This document shows, piece after piece, positions 15,585-25,100 of a stretch of DNA of 32,306 nt. This DNA comes from an uncultured bacterium (lineage in GTDB: Bacteria > Verrucomicrobiota > Verrucomicrobiia > CAIQCK01): positions 1 to 32,306 of the forward strand of contig CAIQCK010000018.1 of NCBI GenBank assembly GCA_903870275.1, in the 5' to 3' direction. A model generated the notes under the pieces. It worked only from the letters and a program-made list of their open reading frames with translations. It was not told where the DNA came from and made no database searches. Every line of letters starts with the position of its first letter. Within the stretch, counting starts at the first letter, position 1. The position numbers were made by a program, and so were the translations under genes.

Positions 15585-16971
15585 TTCTTCTGATATCCAC
15601 CACGGGAGTCACCCAACCGATTCAACGAGAGCTATGAAAAACAAAACCAACAATTCCACAACAGGTGCGACAAGAAGAACATTTATCAAGACGACTGGAG
15701 CGACAACTGCGGGGCTCCTTTGGGCTTCTCCAGCTATTTCAAGGGCAGGCACACCCCGGAATGATCAAGGCACTCTGGCTTTGAAGGGCGGTCCCAAAGC
15801 GGTTACTGCATCGCATGATGATGCCACCACCTGGCCACGCTATGGGGCAGAGGAAGAAAAGGCCGTGCTGGAAGTGCTCAGGAAGCCCGACTATACCCCC
15901 AACGATGCATTTGAGGAAGAATGGAAGAAGCACTTTAACCTTCCGTATTGCAAAGCACACTACAACGGCACAAGCGCCATCACGGCGATGTATTTTGCAC
16001 TGAATCTTCCGGCGGGCAGCGAGATCATGGTGCCTTGCTCTACATTCTGGGCCACGATAACCCCGATGCGGTTCTTTGGTCTGGTCCCTGTTATGGTCGA
16101 CATCAATCCCGTCACCCTGAACTTCGACGTGGAGGATGCCAAACGCAAGCTGACCAAAAATACAAAAGCCGTGTTCCCTGTTCATTATTTGGGCATGCCT
16201 GCGGACATGGACTACATATCTGACTTTTGTAAAGAGAAGGGGCTTATTGTTCTGGAAGATTCATGCCACGCGCACGGCGCCTCCATGCATGGCAAGTTTA
16301 TGGGCACATGGGGCAGGATGGCGTGTTTCAGCTTCCAGGCAAGCAAACCACTCCCGGCCATCGAAGGAGGGATGGGAAATTACCAGAATCAGGAAGACTT
16401 CGAAAGGGCAACCATACTGGGCCATTATGAATGGGCTTCCAAGTTGAAGGGAAGCAACAAGAAATACAGCTACGGACTTGGAATGAAACTGCGTATGCAC
16501 CCGATGGCGGCTGCATTAGCCAGGTGTCAGCTGGCAAAACTGGACGAGCGGAACTCGGCATTAAAAGCCCAGGTGCGCAGGCTTAACGATCGTATCACCA
16601 AGTTGCCCGGTCTTTACGAACAACAGAACCGCAAGGATGTGGATCGAGTGTATTATGCCGCAAACCGGTTTCTCCTGGATGAACATGAAGCCGGCATGTC
16701 ACGGGATGTTTGTATTAAGGCCCTGAGGGCTGAAGGTGTTTCCGTTGGCGCCGCAGGTGCACAGTTCGTATGCAACAATCCGGTGTTTCATGAAACTGAA
16801 TGGTGGCACCACTTGCCCGTAATGGCTGATAAATTCCCCGGAGCCGAAGCGGTCAATAAGAGGGGGATTTCACTTCCCTTTTTCACCAGGGAAATGGCCG
16901 AACTTAATGAACAATATATCAAGGCCTTCGAAAAAGTATGGGCGCACCGCAAGGATTTGGGGAACAGTTGA
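15577..16971 (+). CDS. Tat-signal DegT/DnrJ/EryC1/StrS-type aminotransferase
   Basis: The fold is that of PLP-dependent sugar aminotransferases, which add an amino group to keto sugars. Motifs are HYNGTSAITAMYFAL, VPCSTFWATITPMRFFGLVP, IVLEDSCHAHGA with the PLP-ring Asp at about residue 209 and FSFQASKPLPAIEGG with the Schiff-base Lys at about 238, both counted from the alternative start at 15634. Both key residues are present. A Tat signal (ATRRTFIKTTGATTAGLLWA) precedes the enzyme, so it is predicted to fold with PLP in the cytoplasm and then be exported, which is uncommon. The start at 15577 has a GGAG site shared with another gene's leader; 15634 has only GAGAG close by. An amino-donor reaction outside the cytoplasm, or anchoring at the membrane, is inferred. 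Confidence 0.85.
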   Translation: MNVSSDIHHGSHPTDSTRAMKNKTNNSTTGATRRTFIKTTGATTAGLLWASPAISRAGTPRNDQGTLALKGGPKAVTASHDDATTWPRYGAEEEKAVLEVLRKPDYTPNDAFEEEWKKHFNLPYCKAHYNGTSAITAMYFALNLPAGSEIMVPCSTFWATITPMRFFGLVPVMVDINPVTLNFDVEDAKRKLTKNTKAVFPVHYLGMPADMDYISDFCKEKGLIVLEDSCHAHGASMHGKFMGTWGRMACFSFQASKPLPAIEGGMGNYQNQEDFERATILGHYEWASKLKGSNKKYSYGLGMKLRMHPMAAALARCQLAKLDERNSALKAQVRRLNDRITKLPGLYEQQNRKDVDRVYYAANRFLLDEHEAGMSRDVCIKALRAEGVSVGAAGAQFVCNNPVFHETEWWHHLPVMADKFPGAEAVNKRGISLPFFTREMAELNEQYIKAFEKVWAHRKDLGNS

Positions 16972-16998
16972 TAAAGGAAGTGTGATTCTGGCCGCGTG

Positions 16999-17024
16999 AT
17001 GGAGCTGATGCGATGTTGCTCCAT
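16999..17024 (+). other. Hairpin after the DegT-type gene
   Basis: ATGGAGC at 16999-17005 pairs perfectly with GCTCCAT at 17018-17024 across a 12-base loop. It lies 27 bp past the DegT stop and is not followed by a T-run, so it could be a weak terminator or a 3' mRNA stabiliser. Confidence 0.35.
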
Positions 17025-17095
17025 GAATCTGAATAGCCCGCGATGGTTGTGGGCTGTGGTCAACTGGGGAATGTCAGTTGAAAGAAAGCGAGCAT

Positions 17096-18106
17096 ATGTC
17101 CAGAAACATAGGGCGGCGCAGATTTCTAAAACACTCTCTGATGGCTGGCGGAACGGCCTTGGCGTGGCATAGCTTTGAGGAACAAATACTGGGCGCGGAA
17201 ATCGCTTCGGGTAAGCCGCAAACACCTGTTGCCCCGGCAATCAGTTCGGCGGTGATCCCGAAAGGGAAGATCAAGGGTCTCGAAATCAGCCGCTTGATTT
17301 GCGGAGGCAATATGATTGGCGGCTGGGCGCATAGTCGTGACCTGATCTACGTCTCGCCGCTCATCAAAGCGTATCACACCGACGAGAAAATCCTGGAGAC
17401 GTTCCGGCTGGCTGAGAGGCGAGGAATCAACACCTTCTTCATGACGAATCCCGTCTCCAATCATGTGAAAGCCGCTTATCGGAAAGAGGGTGGCAAACTT
17501 TTATGGATATCCGACTGTGGCGGTCAGTCCGACTTCAAGGATGCCATCAAGAGTTCCATTGATAACGGAGCGGATGCGGTTTATCTCCAAGGCGGGATTT
17601 GTGACCGATGGGTGAAAGACGGGAAAATCAAACAGGTCGAGGCGGCGATGAGCTTCATGAAAGACCAATTGGTGCCATGCGGTCTTGGCGCGCATTGTCT
17701 GGAGACAGTCCGCAAGTGCGTTCAGGCCGGATTCGATCCCGATTTCTGGGTAAAGACGCTGCACAAGGATGGCTACTGGTCGGCGACGCCGGAGAAGAAC
17801 CGCGGCGACTTCGACGAGATCAGCGGCTCCAACGAACACGGCCGCGCCCACGACAACATGTGGTGCACCAGCGCGCAGGAGACCATCGCCTACATGGCCA
17901 CGTTGAAGAAGCCGTGGATCGCTTTCAAAACGCTCGCCGCTGGAGCCATCCACCCGCGCAACGCCTTCCAGTGGTGTTTCGAGAACGGTGCGGATTTCCT
18001 TTGTGTCGGCATGTTCGATTTTCAGATCGTCGAGAACACCGCCATCGCCGGGAAGGCGCTCGAGGCCGTCATGCAAAAGGGCCGTTGGCGCCCGTGGATG
18101 GCGTAG
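17096..18106 (+). CDS. Tat-signal aldo/keto-reductase-like TIM-barrel protein
   Basis: The 336-residue product starts at the ATG at 17096 (MSRNIGRRRFLKHSLMAGGT), a clear Tat signal; the TTG at 17078 would add six residues. After the signal, GLEISRLICGGNMIGGW resembles the first strand of aldo/keto reductases, and ETFRLAERRGINTFF fits their second helix and strand. Later segments (GADAVYLQGGICDRW, FIAFKTLAAGAIHP-like, FLCVGMFDFQIVEN) keep barrel periodicity. The usual Asp/Tyr/Lys/His tetrad is not clear, so activity is open. Related Tat proteins occur in Planctomycetota and Verrucomicrobiota next to sugar genes. It follows the DegT gene by 124 bp and may share its transcript. It converges on the 1160-residue secreted protein. 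Confidence 0.7.
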   Translation: MSRNIGRRRFLKHSLMAGGTALAWHSFEEQILGAEIASGKPQTPVAPAISSAVIPKGKIKGLEISRLICGGNMIGGWAHSRDLIYVSPLIKAYHTDEKILETFRLAERRGINTFFMTNPVSNHVKAAYRKEGGKLLWISDCGGQSDFKDAIKSSIDNGADAVYLQGGICDRWVKDGKIKQVEAAMSFMKDQLVPCGLGAHCLETVRKCVQAGFDPDFWVKTLHKDGYWSATPEKNRGDFDEISGSNEHGRAHDNMWCTSAQETIAYMATLKKPWIAFKTLAAGAIHPRNAFQWCFENGADFLCVGMFDFQIVENTAIAGKALEAVMQKGRWRPWMA

Positions 18107-18202
18107 GCAAATCCGTGCCACTCGGAACGGTGCCCGGTGTATTGACGATAACTCCCCTGCCAGTCATCGCGGAAGTTTCCAGACACGCTCCGGCGAAAGT
18201 CG

Positions 18203-21200
18203 TTACTTGACGGGCGGCGCGGGATCGCCGACGTCCAGAAAAATCGGACCGTCGCAGGTGAACCGGGGATTCTTGTCCGCAATGGTGTAGAGGAGTCGGA
18301 GGTCGCCCATGGTCGTGTTCTTGTCCAACGTGATGCTCGCCGACTGCGCCTCGCTGCCCTTGGAAGGGATGGCCAGGGTCATCTCGGCCGGCTTGATCGT
18401 GACATGGGGCGGAGTCTTCCATTTGAGGATCAGCCTCGCATCCTCGTCCAATCGGTTGACGACCGTAACATTGAGCGTTTGCTCCTGACCCCGGAGCACC
18501 CGTTGGGGAGAGACGGCCACCTTGATCGGAGCACCGACCTCGACGTCAACCGGTGTGGTCACGGTGAAGGAACTCGCGTTGGCTTTTCCGCGGACCTCCA
18601 GCAAGTAGGGCAATAACCGGCGGGGAATTTCGGTTGGGACGGCCAGATTGACTTTCCTCTCCAGCGGGCTTGCCGACTCGATTCGGCACTTGTCGGCTAC
18701 TCCGGGCCAAGGGGAAATGGCGCATACCCGAGTCTGGTCCACGCTGGCCCGGCCCAAGTCCAGCTTCCATGTCACCGCTGCAGACTGGCCTCGGACGGCG
18801 TCGGCGACATGCCGCGGTGCGTCGCTCTGGATGCCCAGGATCGCGACCGGCGCCAACGATACCTGGACGCGCAGACGGAACAGGAGCTTGGCAAGGTCAA
18901 CGGGACTGCGGGTTGCCAGGTCGGTCGGGAGATTTTTCTCCGCCAGCCGTTGGAGCGTCTCGGCCAGTTCCAATGCCCGTGGGCCTTCCGCCTGCATACC
19001 AGCCTCTGCCGTGCTCAGTGCCTTCTCCCAACTGCCTCTGGCTGCCCCTTGCATTTCGGTGGCAAAGAAACGCTCGATTTTTTTCAGGCTCGCCGCGGCC
19101 ATGCGGAAGCCGTGCTGAGCCGCCTGACGGCGGGTTCCGACCCAAAACGCCCGAGTGCCGTCGGCCTCGATTTCGACGCGATATTCTTCACGAGGAAAGA
19201 CCGCCAACTTCGGGGTGCCCGGCAAAATGTCCATGACCACCAGTTCCTCGCCGGCTGGCACCTCCAAGGCATTCCAGTCCGGCTTCACAATGGTCTCGAC
19301 CGGCTTCCCGGCATAGTTATGTAAAGTGAAGTGCAGCTCGCCTTGCGCGTAGTCGCCGAAGCGTTCGACGACGACGCCTTCCGAGGCCGTGGCATAAGGG
19401 ACGGGATCCCAGCCCGCCACCGACAATTCCTCGATGGCCGGCACATACTGCCGATACCACGCCCGATGGGGTTCGATGTCGCCGCTGCCATCCTGCACGC
19501 AGGCCAGGGCGGGGTAGATCGCATAGGCCAGACAATGGCGGAAATGCGCCTGCACGTTGGCCGGATCGCGGTCGCCGTAGCCTCCCCGCTTGCTCCATGC
19601 GTGCCAGTGACGCCAGATCTTGCGATAGTTGACCGCCCGCAAGAAACGCTCCCAGCGCCCGATATGATCAACGTCCCAGCTCCCCTCGGTCATCGGCACG
19701 TCCACATAGGGCATGGTAAAAAACTGTTCATAACCATTGGCATTCCCGTGAACAACGATTTGGTGCTGTTTGGTGATGGGCCACCAAGCCTTGCGATGAA
19801 AATCCCATATCGTGTTGGGCATGCCCGGCCGAAGGTTTCCAGCCCCGAAGGTCAGCGGCACCAGCGTCGTCTTGAAGTGCTCGCGGCGGAAATCGAGACA
19901 TGCGGCATTGGCCATGTATCCTTCGATGGCGTCGGCCGTGAACATGCTGTCCCACGGCCGCCGGGCCGGATCCTGCGCATACTGTTGGGCCTTGCTCCGC
20001 GCCAGCTCGGCCAGAAACGGCGAGACGTCCGGGTCTTCATTGACGCGGAAATTGAAACCCCAGCCGGCGTGGTCTGTATGATTGTAGCCCTCGTGGGGAC
20101 GCCAATATTGGGTGTCGGCGATGTAAGAAATCCGACCCTGCGGGCCGAAGACAATCTTCTTCATCATCTCGGCGGTTGGCGTGTAGCCCCTGGGCTTGGT
20201 CTGCTCGTTCGCAATCATGCCCTCTAACAAGGAGAACACCGTCTCATCGGGCGGGAGTTTGGGATTCTCGTATGCCACCTGCCGGAAGTCGTAGCAGCCG
20301 TGCAGATGCCAGAGGAATTTATACCCTTCGCCAAAGTCGCTTGCGTCGTCTATCGGGTCCCGATGCCGGACGATCAGTTGATGCGCCTTCGGATCGAATC
20401 GTTCCTCGTCGGCATAGTTCAAGTAACCCTCGAACGTCGGGCGTTTCACAAAACTCTCGGGGAACAGCCGGTAGTATCGCTGCATGGCCGAGCGCATGCC
20501 CCAAGCCGGATCGTGGGGATAAACGACCAGGGAAAACGGCGCACGGCTGGGATGGTTGCCGGCGTCTTTGGTCAAGCCAAAAAAGAATGTGAGCGAGGTC
20601 TCGGGCGTTCGCTGGTCATGCTGGAGCAAAAACACCCGCGGACCTTGCGACAGCGGCAGCGCCAAACTCAGCCCCGCGGCTAGGCTGCTCGCCGCGGACC
20701 ATGGATAGATCGAACAGCCGCCCACGCCAGAAACGCAATTGTATGTGAGGCGGTAAGTGCGCGCCGTGTCGATCGTTTCCCGCTCTTCCGCATCGTGATA
20801 CCAGTTCCACCCGGTCAGATCCAACGGCAGGGCGAACTTCACGCCGATCGCACGATCCTGGCCCGTCGTATCGTTCACCATCCCGTCAATGCGCAGGCAC
20901 TCCTTGTCGGCCCGCAGGGTGGCCTGTAGCCCGATTCCTTGCTTGGGCAATAAGGCGTTGAGCCTGATCCCGTTCTGGATGATCTCGGTCCGTCCCTCCA
21001 CCGATTGATAGACGCCCTCGTTCACTTCCTCGACGAAATAGTCATCCACCCACATCGTGCCTGTGGAGCGGTAGATGTCGGCCCGAAGCGAGAGCCGCGT
21101 GGTTTTGGGCTCCGTGGTGATGTTCCACTCCACCAGATGCCAGATGCCGTCCTGTTTCGGAATGCCGGCGCCGACCTGCCCCCGCTTGCCCGTGAGTTGA

Positions 21201-21685
21201 TTGCGATCATCGCGTTCCGACGAATAGGCGCCGCAGACGCCCACGTTCTCCCGGCGGAGCCACAGGCCCACGTGATAGCGCGTATTGGGTTTGACGGGCG
21301 CCACGACCTCGAGATTCGAGGTGCGTGATTCAGGCCCCGGCACTTCAAGGCGGACCGACGCCTTGCCGGAATGAGCGATGGTGTTGTCCAGCGATTGCCC
21401 GCGACTCAGATGCCAGCCATTGGTTCCATCTTCGAAACCTGGATTGGGGACGAGGTTGACCGGTTTCGGTTGGTTCTTGAAGTCGGCGATCGCAAACCCG
21501 CCCGGCGACTTCAGCGGCAGGGTTGTTTGTCCGATGCGCAGGCCCGTGATGCGGCCCTGATCGGACACATCGAGTTGCAAACCGTTCCCGGTTTCCAGCG
21601 TCGCAGCATGAACCGTCTGCGTGCCGGCCAACATGCCCATCGCGCTGACAAACCCCATGATCACCAGCCGGGAAATCGCGCGCAT
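18203..21685 (-). CDS. Large secreted protein, carbohydrate-binding-like and glycosidase-like
   Basis: The start at 21685 is set by a strong GAGGAG site 8 bp upstream and a signal peptide (MRAISRLVIMGFVSAMGMLA, ending TVHAA); the frame runs open for 166 codons further upstream, but these cover leader DNA. Of 1160 residues, about 78-222 (LVPNPGFEDGTNGWHLSRGQ to MWVDDYFVEE) match a CBM4/9-type jelly roll. The middle, about 230-800, holds glycosidase-like barrel features rich in Trp, Asp and His (GYNHTDHAGWGFNFRV, DSMFTADAIEGYMANAACLD, VHGNANGYEQFFTMPYVDVP). The last 230 residues form beta-sandwich repeats (VTVVNRLDEDARLILKWKTP) like those closing many secreted hydrolases. I cannot place the middle in a known GH family, so this may be an undescribed glycoside hydrolase. 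It diverges from the GH36-like gene. Confidence 0.82.
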   Translation of the reverse strand: MRAISRLVIMGFVSAMGMLAGTQTVHAATLETGNGLQLDVSDQGRITGLRIGQTTLPLKSPGGFAIADFKNQPKPVNLVPNPGFEDGTNGWHLSRGQSLDNTIAHSGKASVRLEVPGPESRTSNLEVVAPVKPNTRYHVGLWLRRENVGVCGAYSSERDDRNQLTGKRGQVGAGIPKQDGIWHLVEWNITTEPKTTRLSLRADIYRSTGTMWVDDYFVEEVNEGVYQSVEGRTEIIQNGIRLNALLPKQGIGLQATLRADKECLRIDGMVNDTTGQDRAIGVKFALPLDLTGWNWYHDAEERETIDTARTYRLTYNCVSGVGGCSIYPWSAASSLAAGLSLALPLSQGPRVFLLQHDQRTPETSLTFFFGLTKDAGNHPSRAPFSLVVYPHDPAWGMRSAMQRYYRLFPESFVKRPTFEGYLNYADEERFDPKAHQLIVRHRDPIDDASDFGEGYKFLWHLHGCYDFRQVAYENPKLPPDETVFSLLEGMIANEQTKPRGYTPTAEMMKKIVFGPQGRISYIADTQYWRPHEGYNHTDHAGWGFNFRVNEDPDVSPFLAELARSKAQQYAQDPARRPWDSMFTADAIEGYMANAACLDFRREHFKTTLVPLTFGAGNLRPGMPNTIWDFHRKAWWPITKQHQIVVHGNANGYEQFFTMPYVDVPMTEGSWDVDHIGRWERFLRAVNYRKIWRHWHAWSKRGGYGDRDPANVQAHFRHCLAYAIYPALACVQDGSGDIEPHRAWYRQYVPAIEELSVAGWDPVPYATASEGVVVERFGDYAQGELHFTLHNYAGKPVETIVKPDWNALEVPAGEELVVMDILPGTPKLAVFPREEYRVEIEADGTRAFWVGTRRQAAQHGFRMAAASLKKIERFFATEMQGAARGSWEKALSTAEAGMQAEGPRALELAETLQRLAEKNLPTDLATRSPVDLAKLLFRLRVQVSLAPVAILGIQSDAPRHVADAVRGQSAAVTWKLDLGRASVDQTRVCAISPWPGVADKCRIESASPLERKVNLAVPTEIPRRLLPYLLEVRGKANASSFTVTTPVDVEVGAPIKVAVSPQRVLRGQEQTLNVTVVNRLDEDARLILKWKTPPHVTIKPAEMTLAIPSKGSEAQSASITLDKNTTMGDLRLLYTIADKNPRFTCDGPIFLDVGDPAPPVK

Positions 21686-21713
21686 CGAGTATCTCCTCAA
21701 TCGAAAACTATAG

Positions 21714-21733
21714 GGCGGGAATTTTAATTCCTG
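21714..21733 (-). other. Near-palindrome in the 5' leader of the large secreted protein gene
   Basis: GCGGGAATT and AATTCCTGC flank two bases at 21714-21733, with one mismatch that becomes G-U in RNA. It lies 29 bp upstream of the minus-strand start at 21685 and could bind a dimeric regulator or form an mRNA hairpin. Confidence 0.35.
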
Positions 21734-21886
21734 CCGCTGAGCAAAGCATCGTTGGTTCAAGGTCTGCTGGCAGATGTTCATGGTCCGATCGAAGGTGGTT
21801 GGCAGTGTAGCAACACACGCACCTGTGCCAAGCGCTAAGTCTTCCCAGCGCGATTCACGGTGAGTTGGTGTCACAGGAGTTTGATT

Positions 21887-22030
21887 CAGACAATGTTCGA
21901 CGTGAATCAGGAAGCCGTGGCTCGATTGCGGTAGCCGCCGGGAATTCGGACCCGCGTCTTTTACCTGGGGGACGTGACGTGGTGTCAGGTGTTCCCGTTG
22001 GGTTGCTCGGCCATGTTTTGCGGCTCGACC
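21887..22030 (+). repeat. Shared leader element, copy B (5' of GH36-like gene)
   Basis: This is the partner of 15366-15513, with the same order of blocks: GACGTGAATCAGGAAGCCGTGG, CGCGTCTTTTACC, TGTCAGGT and GCTCGGCCATGTTTTGCGGCTC. It ends about 90 bp before the GH36-like start at 22119. The start-proximal block found in copies A and C is absent and replaced by an AT-rich segment with its own GAGGAGG site. Confidence 0.8.
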
Positions 22031-22118
22031 CAATTCCACAAATTTTGTTAAGTTGTGATCACTAGGAGACGTGGAACTTTGGTTAGCGCACCAAAACATT
22101 GATACGAGGAGGCAAATC

Positions 22119-25100
22119 ATGACCACCAAGCGTGTGGACTGGATCGTTTGCATCGTTGTCGGACTGGCACTGGCGCAAGTCAACCTGCTTCCAGCGGTCG
22201 CGCAGCCAGACGCCGCTTATACCCGTATCGAAGGCCAACGGTGCGTGATCGGAAACGCCGCTCTGGAGCGGGTCATCAATTTGTCGGACGGCAAGGTGTG
22301 CACCGCCTCGATCAGGAACAAACTCGCCAACCAGGAGATCCTGTTGGAGAGCGCAGAGTTCTCGTTGACTGTCAACGAGACCCAGGTTGTTACGGCCGCA
22401 GACTTCATTCTCCAGAACAAAGAGGTGCAGAACCTCGACCGCGGGGCAAAGCGGCTCATCTTGAAGCTGGTCTGTGAAAAGCTTGGCATCGAGGTGCAAC
22501 TTCGCCATGAGGTGGCACCGGGCGCAGCGCTGATGCGAAAGGTGCTTGCCGTGCGCGCCGTCGGCCCGCAGAAACCGCTCCTCAATCGCATCGAGGTCGA
22601 ACGATTCTTCACCGCCGCCCCGTGCGCGCTGGGCGGCCTCGGCCAGCCGGTGTTCATTGCCGACAGCGTCTTCACGGGATTGGAGTATCCGGCAGCTCAC
22701 AACGAGGTGCGGGACAACGCGCAGGCAAAACCGCCTGCCCTGCGATTCAGCGTCGCCTTGCGGCATCTGCCGGGGAAGGTATTGACGCCGGTTTACCTGG
22801 AGTCGAAGCCTGCCGTGCTGGGAGTGACGCGGGAAGGGGCGGTCGAGCGCGGTTTCGCGGAATATCTGGCCCGCATCCGCATCCCCCCGCGCACCCACGT
22901 CCATTACAACAGTTGGTATGACATTCGTCAGGACAAGATGAGCACGGAGCTGTTCTTGGAGACGTTTGCACAGTTCAAGAAAAACCTGTGCGACAAGTAT
23001 GGCGTCCGCATGGACTCCTTCGTGCCGGACGACGGATGGCAGGACCGAAAGTCAATTTGGGAGGTCAACGCGAAGCTCTTTCCCAAAGGCCTCGGTGAAC
23101 TTTCCGCGGGATTGAAGGCCGGCGGCAGTTCGCTCGGTCTATGGCATCCATTGACCGCAGTGGAAGGAAACCTGGTGATGCAATGGTGCCGGGAACACGG
23201 CTACGAGACGGACAAGGCAGGCACCCACCTCTGTCTCTCTGCGCCCAAACACAACGGGCAACTCCGCGAAGTCATGACGCGGCACGTGAAGCAATACGAC
23301 CTCACCTACCTGAAGCATGATTTCAACAGTTTCAGTTGCGATGGAGAGGGGCACGGCCACCTGCCCAAGTCTGAATATGGATTCGAGGCCAACGTGGACG
23401 CCTACATCGAGATGCTGAAGTTGCTGAAGCAAACCAACCCCAAGGTATTCCTCAACTGCACCGGCGGAATGTGGCTCAGCCCGTGGTGGCTGATGTACTG
23501 CGACACCGTGTGGCGTGGCGCCAATGACACCGGTTACGAACAGGCACATCCGTTCGTGGACCAGCGGCTCCAGTCCATCGCCTACGTGGACGGCGTGCTG
23601 TATGACGACTTTGTCAAGAACCGCTACCAATTCCCCATCTCTGCGCTGATGACGTGCGGGATCGTTTACGGGCAACTGCACATGCTTGGTGGCACCCATG
23701 AACCGCTGGAAAGCTGGACCGACAATACGGTCTGGTCCCTGTGTTTGGGGTTGATGATGAAGGAACTTTACATTACGCCCAGCTTGCTGAGCGAAACCCA
23801 TTGGGACGTGTTGGGCAAGTCGCTCCGCTGGGCGGAGGCCAACAAGGACGTGCTCGTTGAGACGCAGATGATTCTTGGGAATCCTCACCATGGTGAAGTG
23901 GTAGGCTACAAACACGCCGTCGGGGAACGCACCATTGTTTTCCTGTGCAACCCTTCGCTGCGGCCACAGAAGGCCGCAATTGACTTCCTGCCCCCCGAAG
24001 GCAACAAGACGCGACGCCTCGTCGAGATCGTCTATCCTTACCGCAAGGTCCTGGCGCTCGATGCGGACCCGGCGCAGACGGTCGAGATTACCCTGGCGCC
24101 CAACGAAATGCTCGCGATCGAAGCGATGCCGGCCTCGGCGATCCGGCGGCCCGTCGTCCAAGGTTGCAGATACTCCGTGGTGTCAGAATCGGACAAGGAG
24201 TATGTGTTCGATGTGATCGGCGAGACCAGCGAGCCCATCACGGTGAGGATTCAGTCTCCCGCGAAGATCGAGGAGATCCTCGTGGACAACATCCGGCAGC
24301 CCTTGCGGGGCGAGTACGGCAAGGAGGCGTCCCTCGCACTGGCAATACCACTCGCGTCGCAGCCGCTGCAAGTCGAGGATATCTTGGGCACAACTGCCCC
24401 GCTACAGAATGAGGCCAAAGTCACGTTGCCCAACGGGGTCTTGGGCGGCCGGTTCTTCCTCGTGTGCGAGAATGCTGCCAGCGCGGTGCCGCTGAGTCCA
24501 ATCACGGTCAACGGCCAGCCCGTGAAAACGGGCGCTCTGACGGGCGAACGCTGGAAGACCTTCATCGTGCCGCTCCAGAGTCGCACGAGCACCGTGGCTT
24601 GGGAAGTCCGGGCCAGCGCCCGGCCGAAGACGCCGTTTGCCGCCAGGTCGTTCGTGATGAGTTCCTACGCGGCTGCCAATCGCTCACTCGGCGCGAAACG
24701 TGTCACCCTTCGTCTGGCCGAAAGTCTTGGCCCGGCAAGCCTGAGTTTGCCGACACCCTTTGCGGCACAGAAGGCGGACCTGCTGCCGATTCAAACTGCC
24801 CGCGAAGTAGCGACAATTTCACCCGGCGGTCCCGCAGCGATCTCGGCTGCCCAGCTCAAGGCGATCAAGGCCGCACGGTTGCACCTCGCCGTCTTTGGCG
24901 CCAATCCAGAGGATCGCTACGCCAACAAACCCGTCACCCTCAATGGCGAGGTGATCGGCATCCTGCCACCCAATTCGCGATACAACGTTGACCAGTGGGC
25001 GGAGCGGGTCATGGAAGTTCCCGCGGACAAGTTGGCGGCCGTTGCAGCCGAGAACGTGATCATAGTGTCCAACTGTGGCGGTGACGACTTCAAATTCGGC

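Noticed and set aside
21686..22183. The 166-codon upstream extension of the 1160-residue protein
   Set aside because: A signal peptide with a strong ribosome binding site starts at 21685, and the extension overlaps leader copy B and the start of the GH36-like gene.
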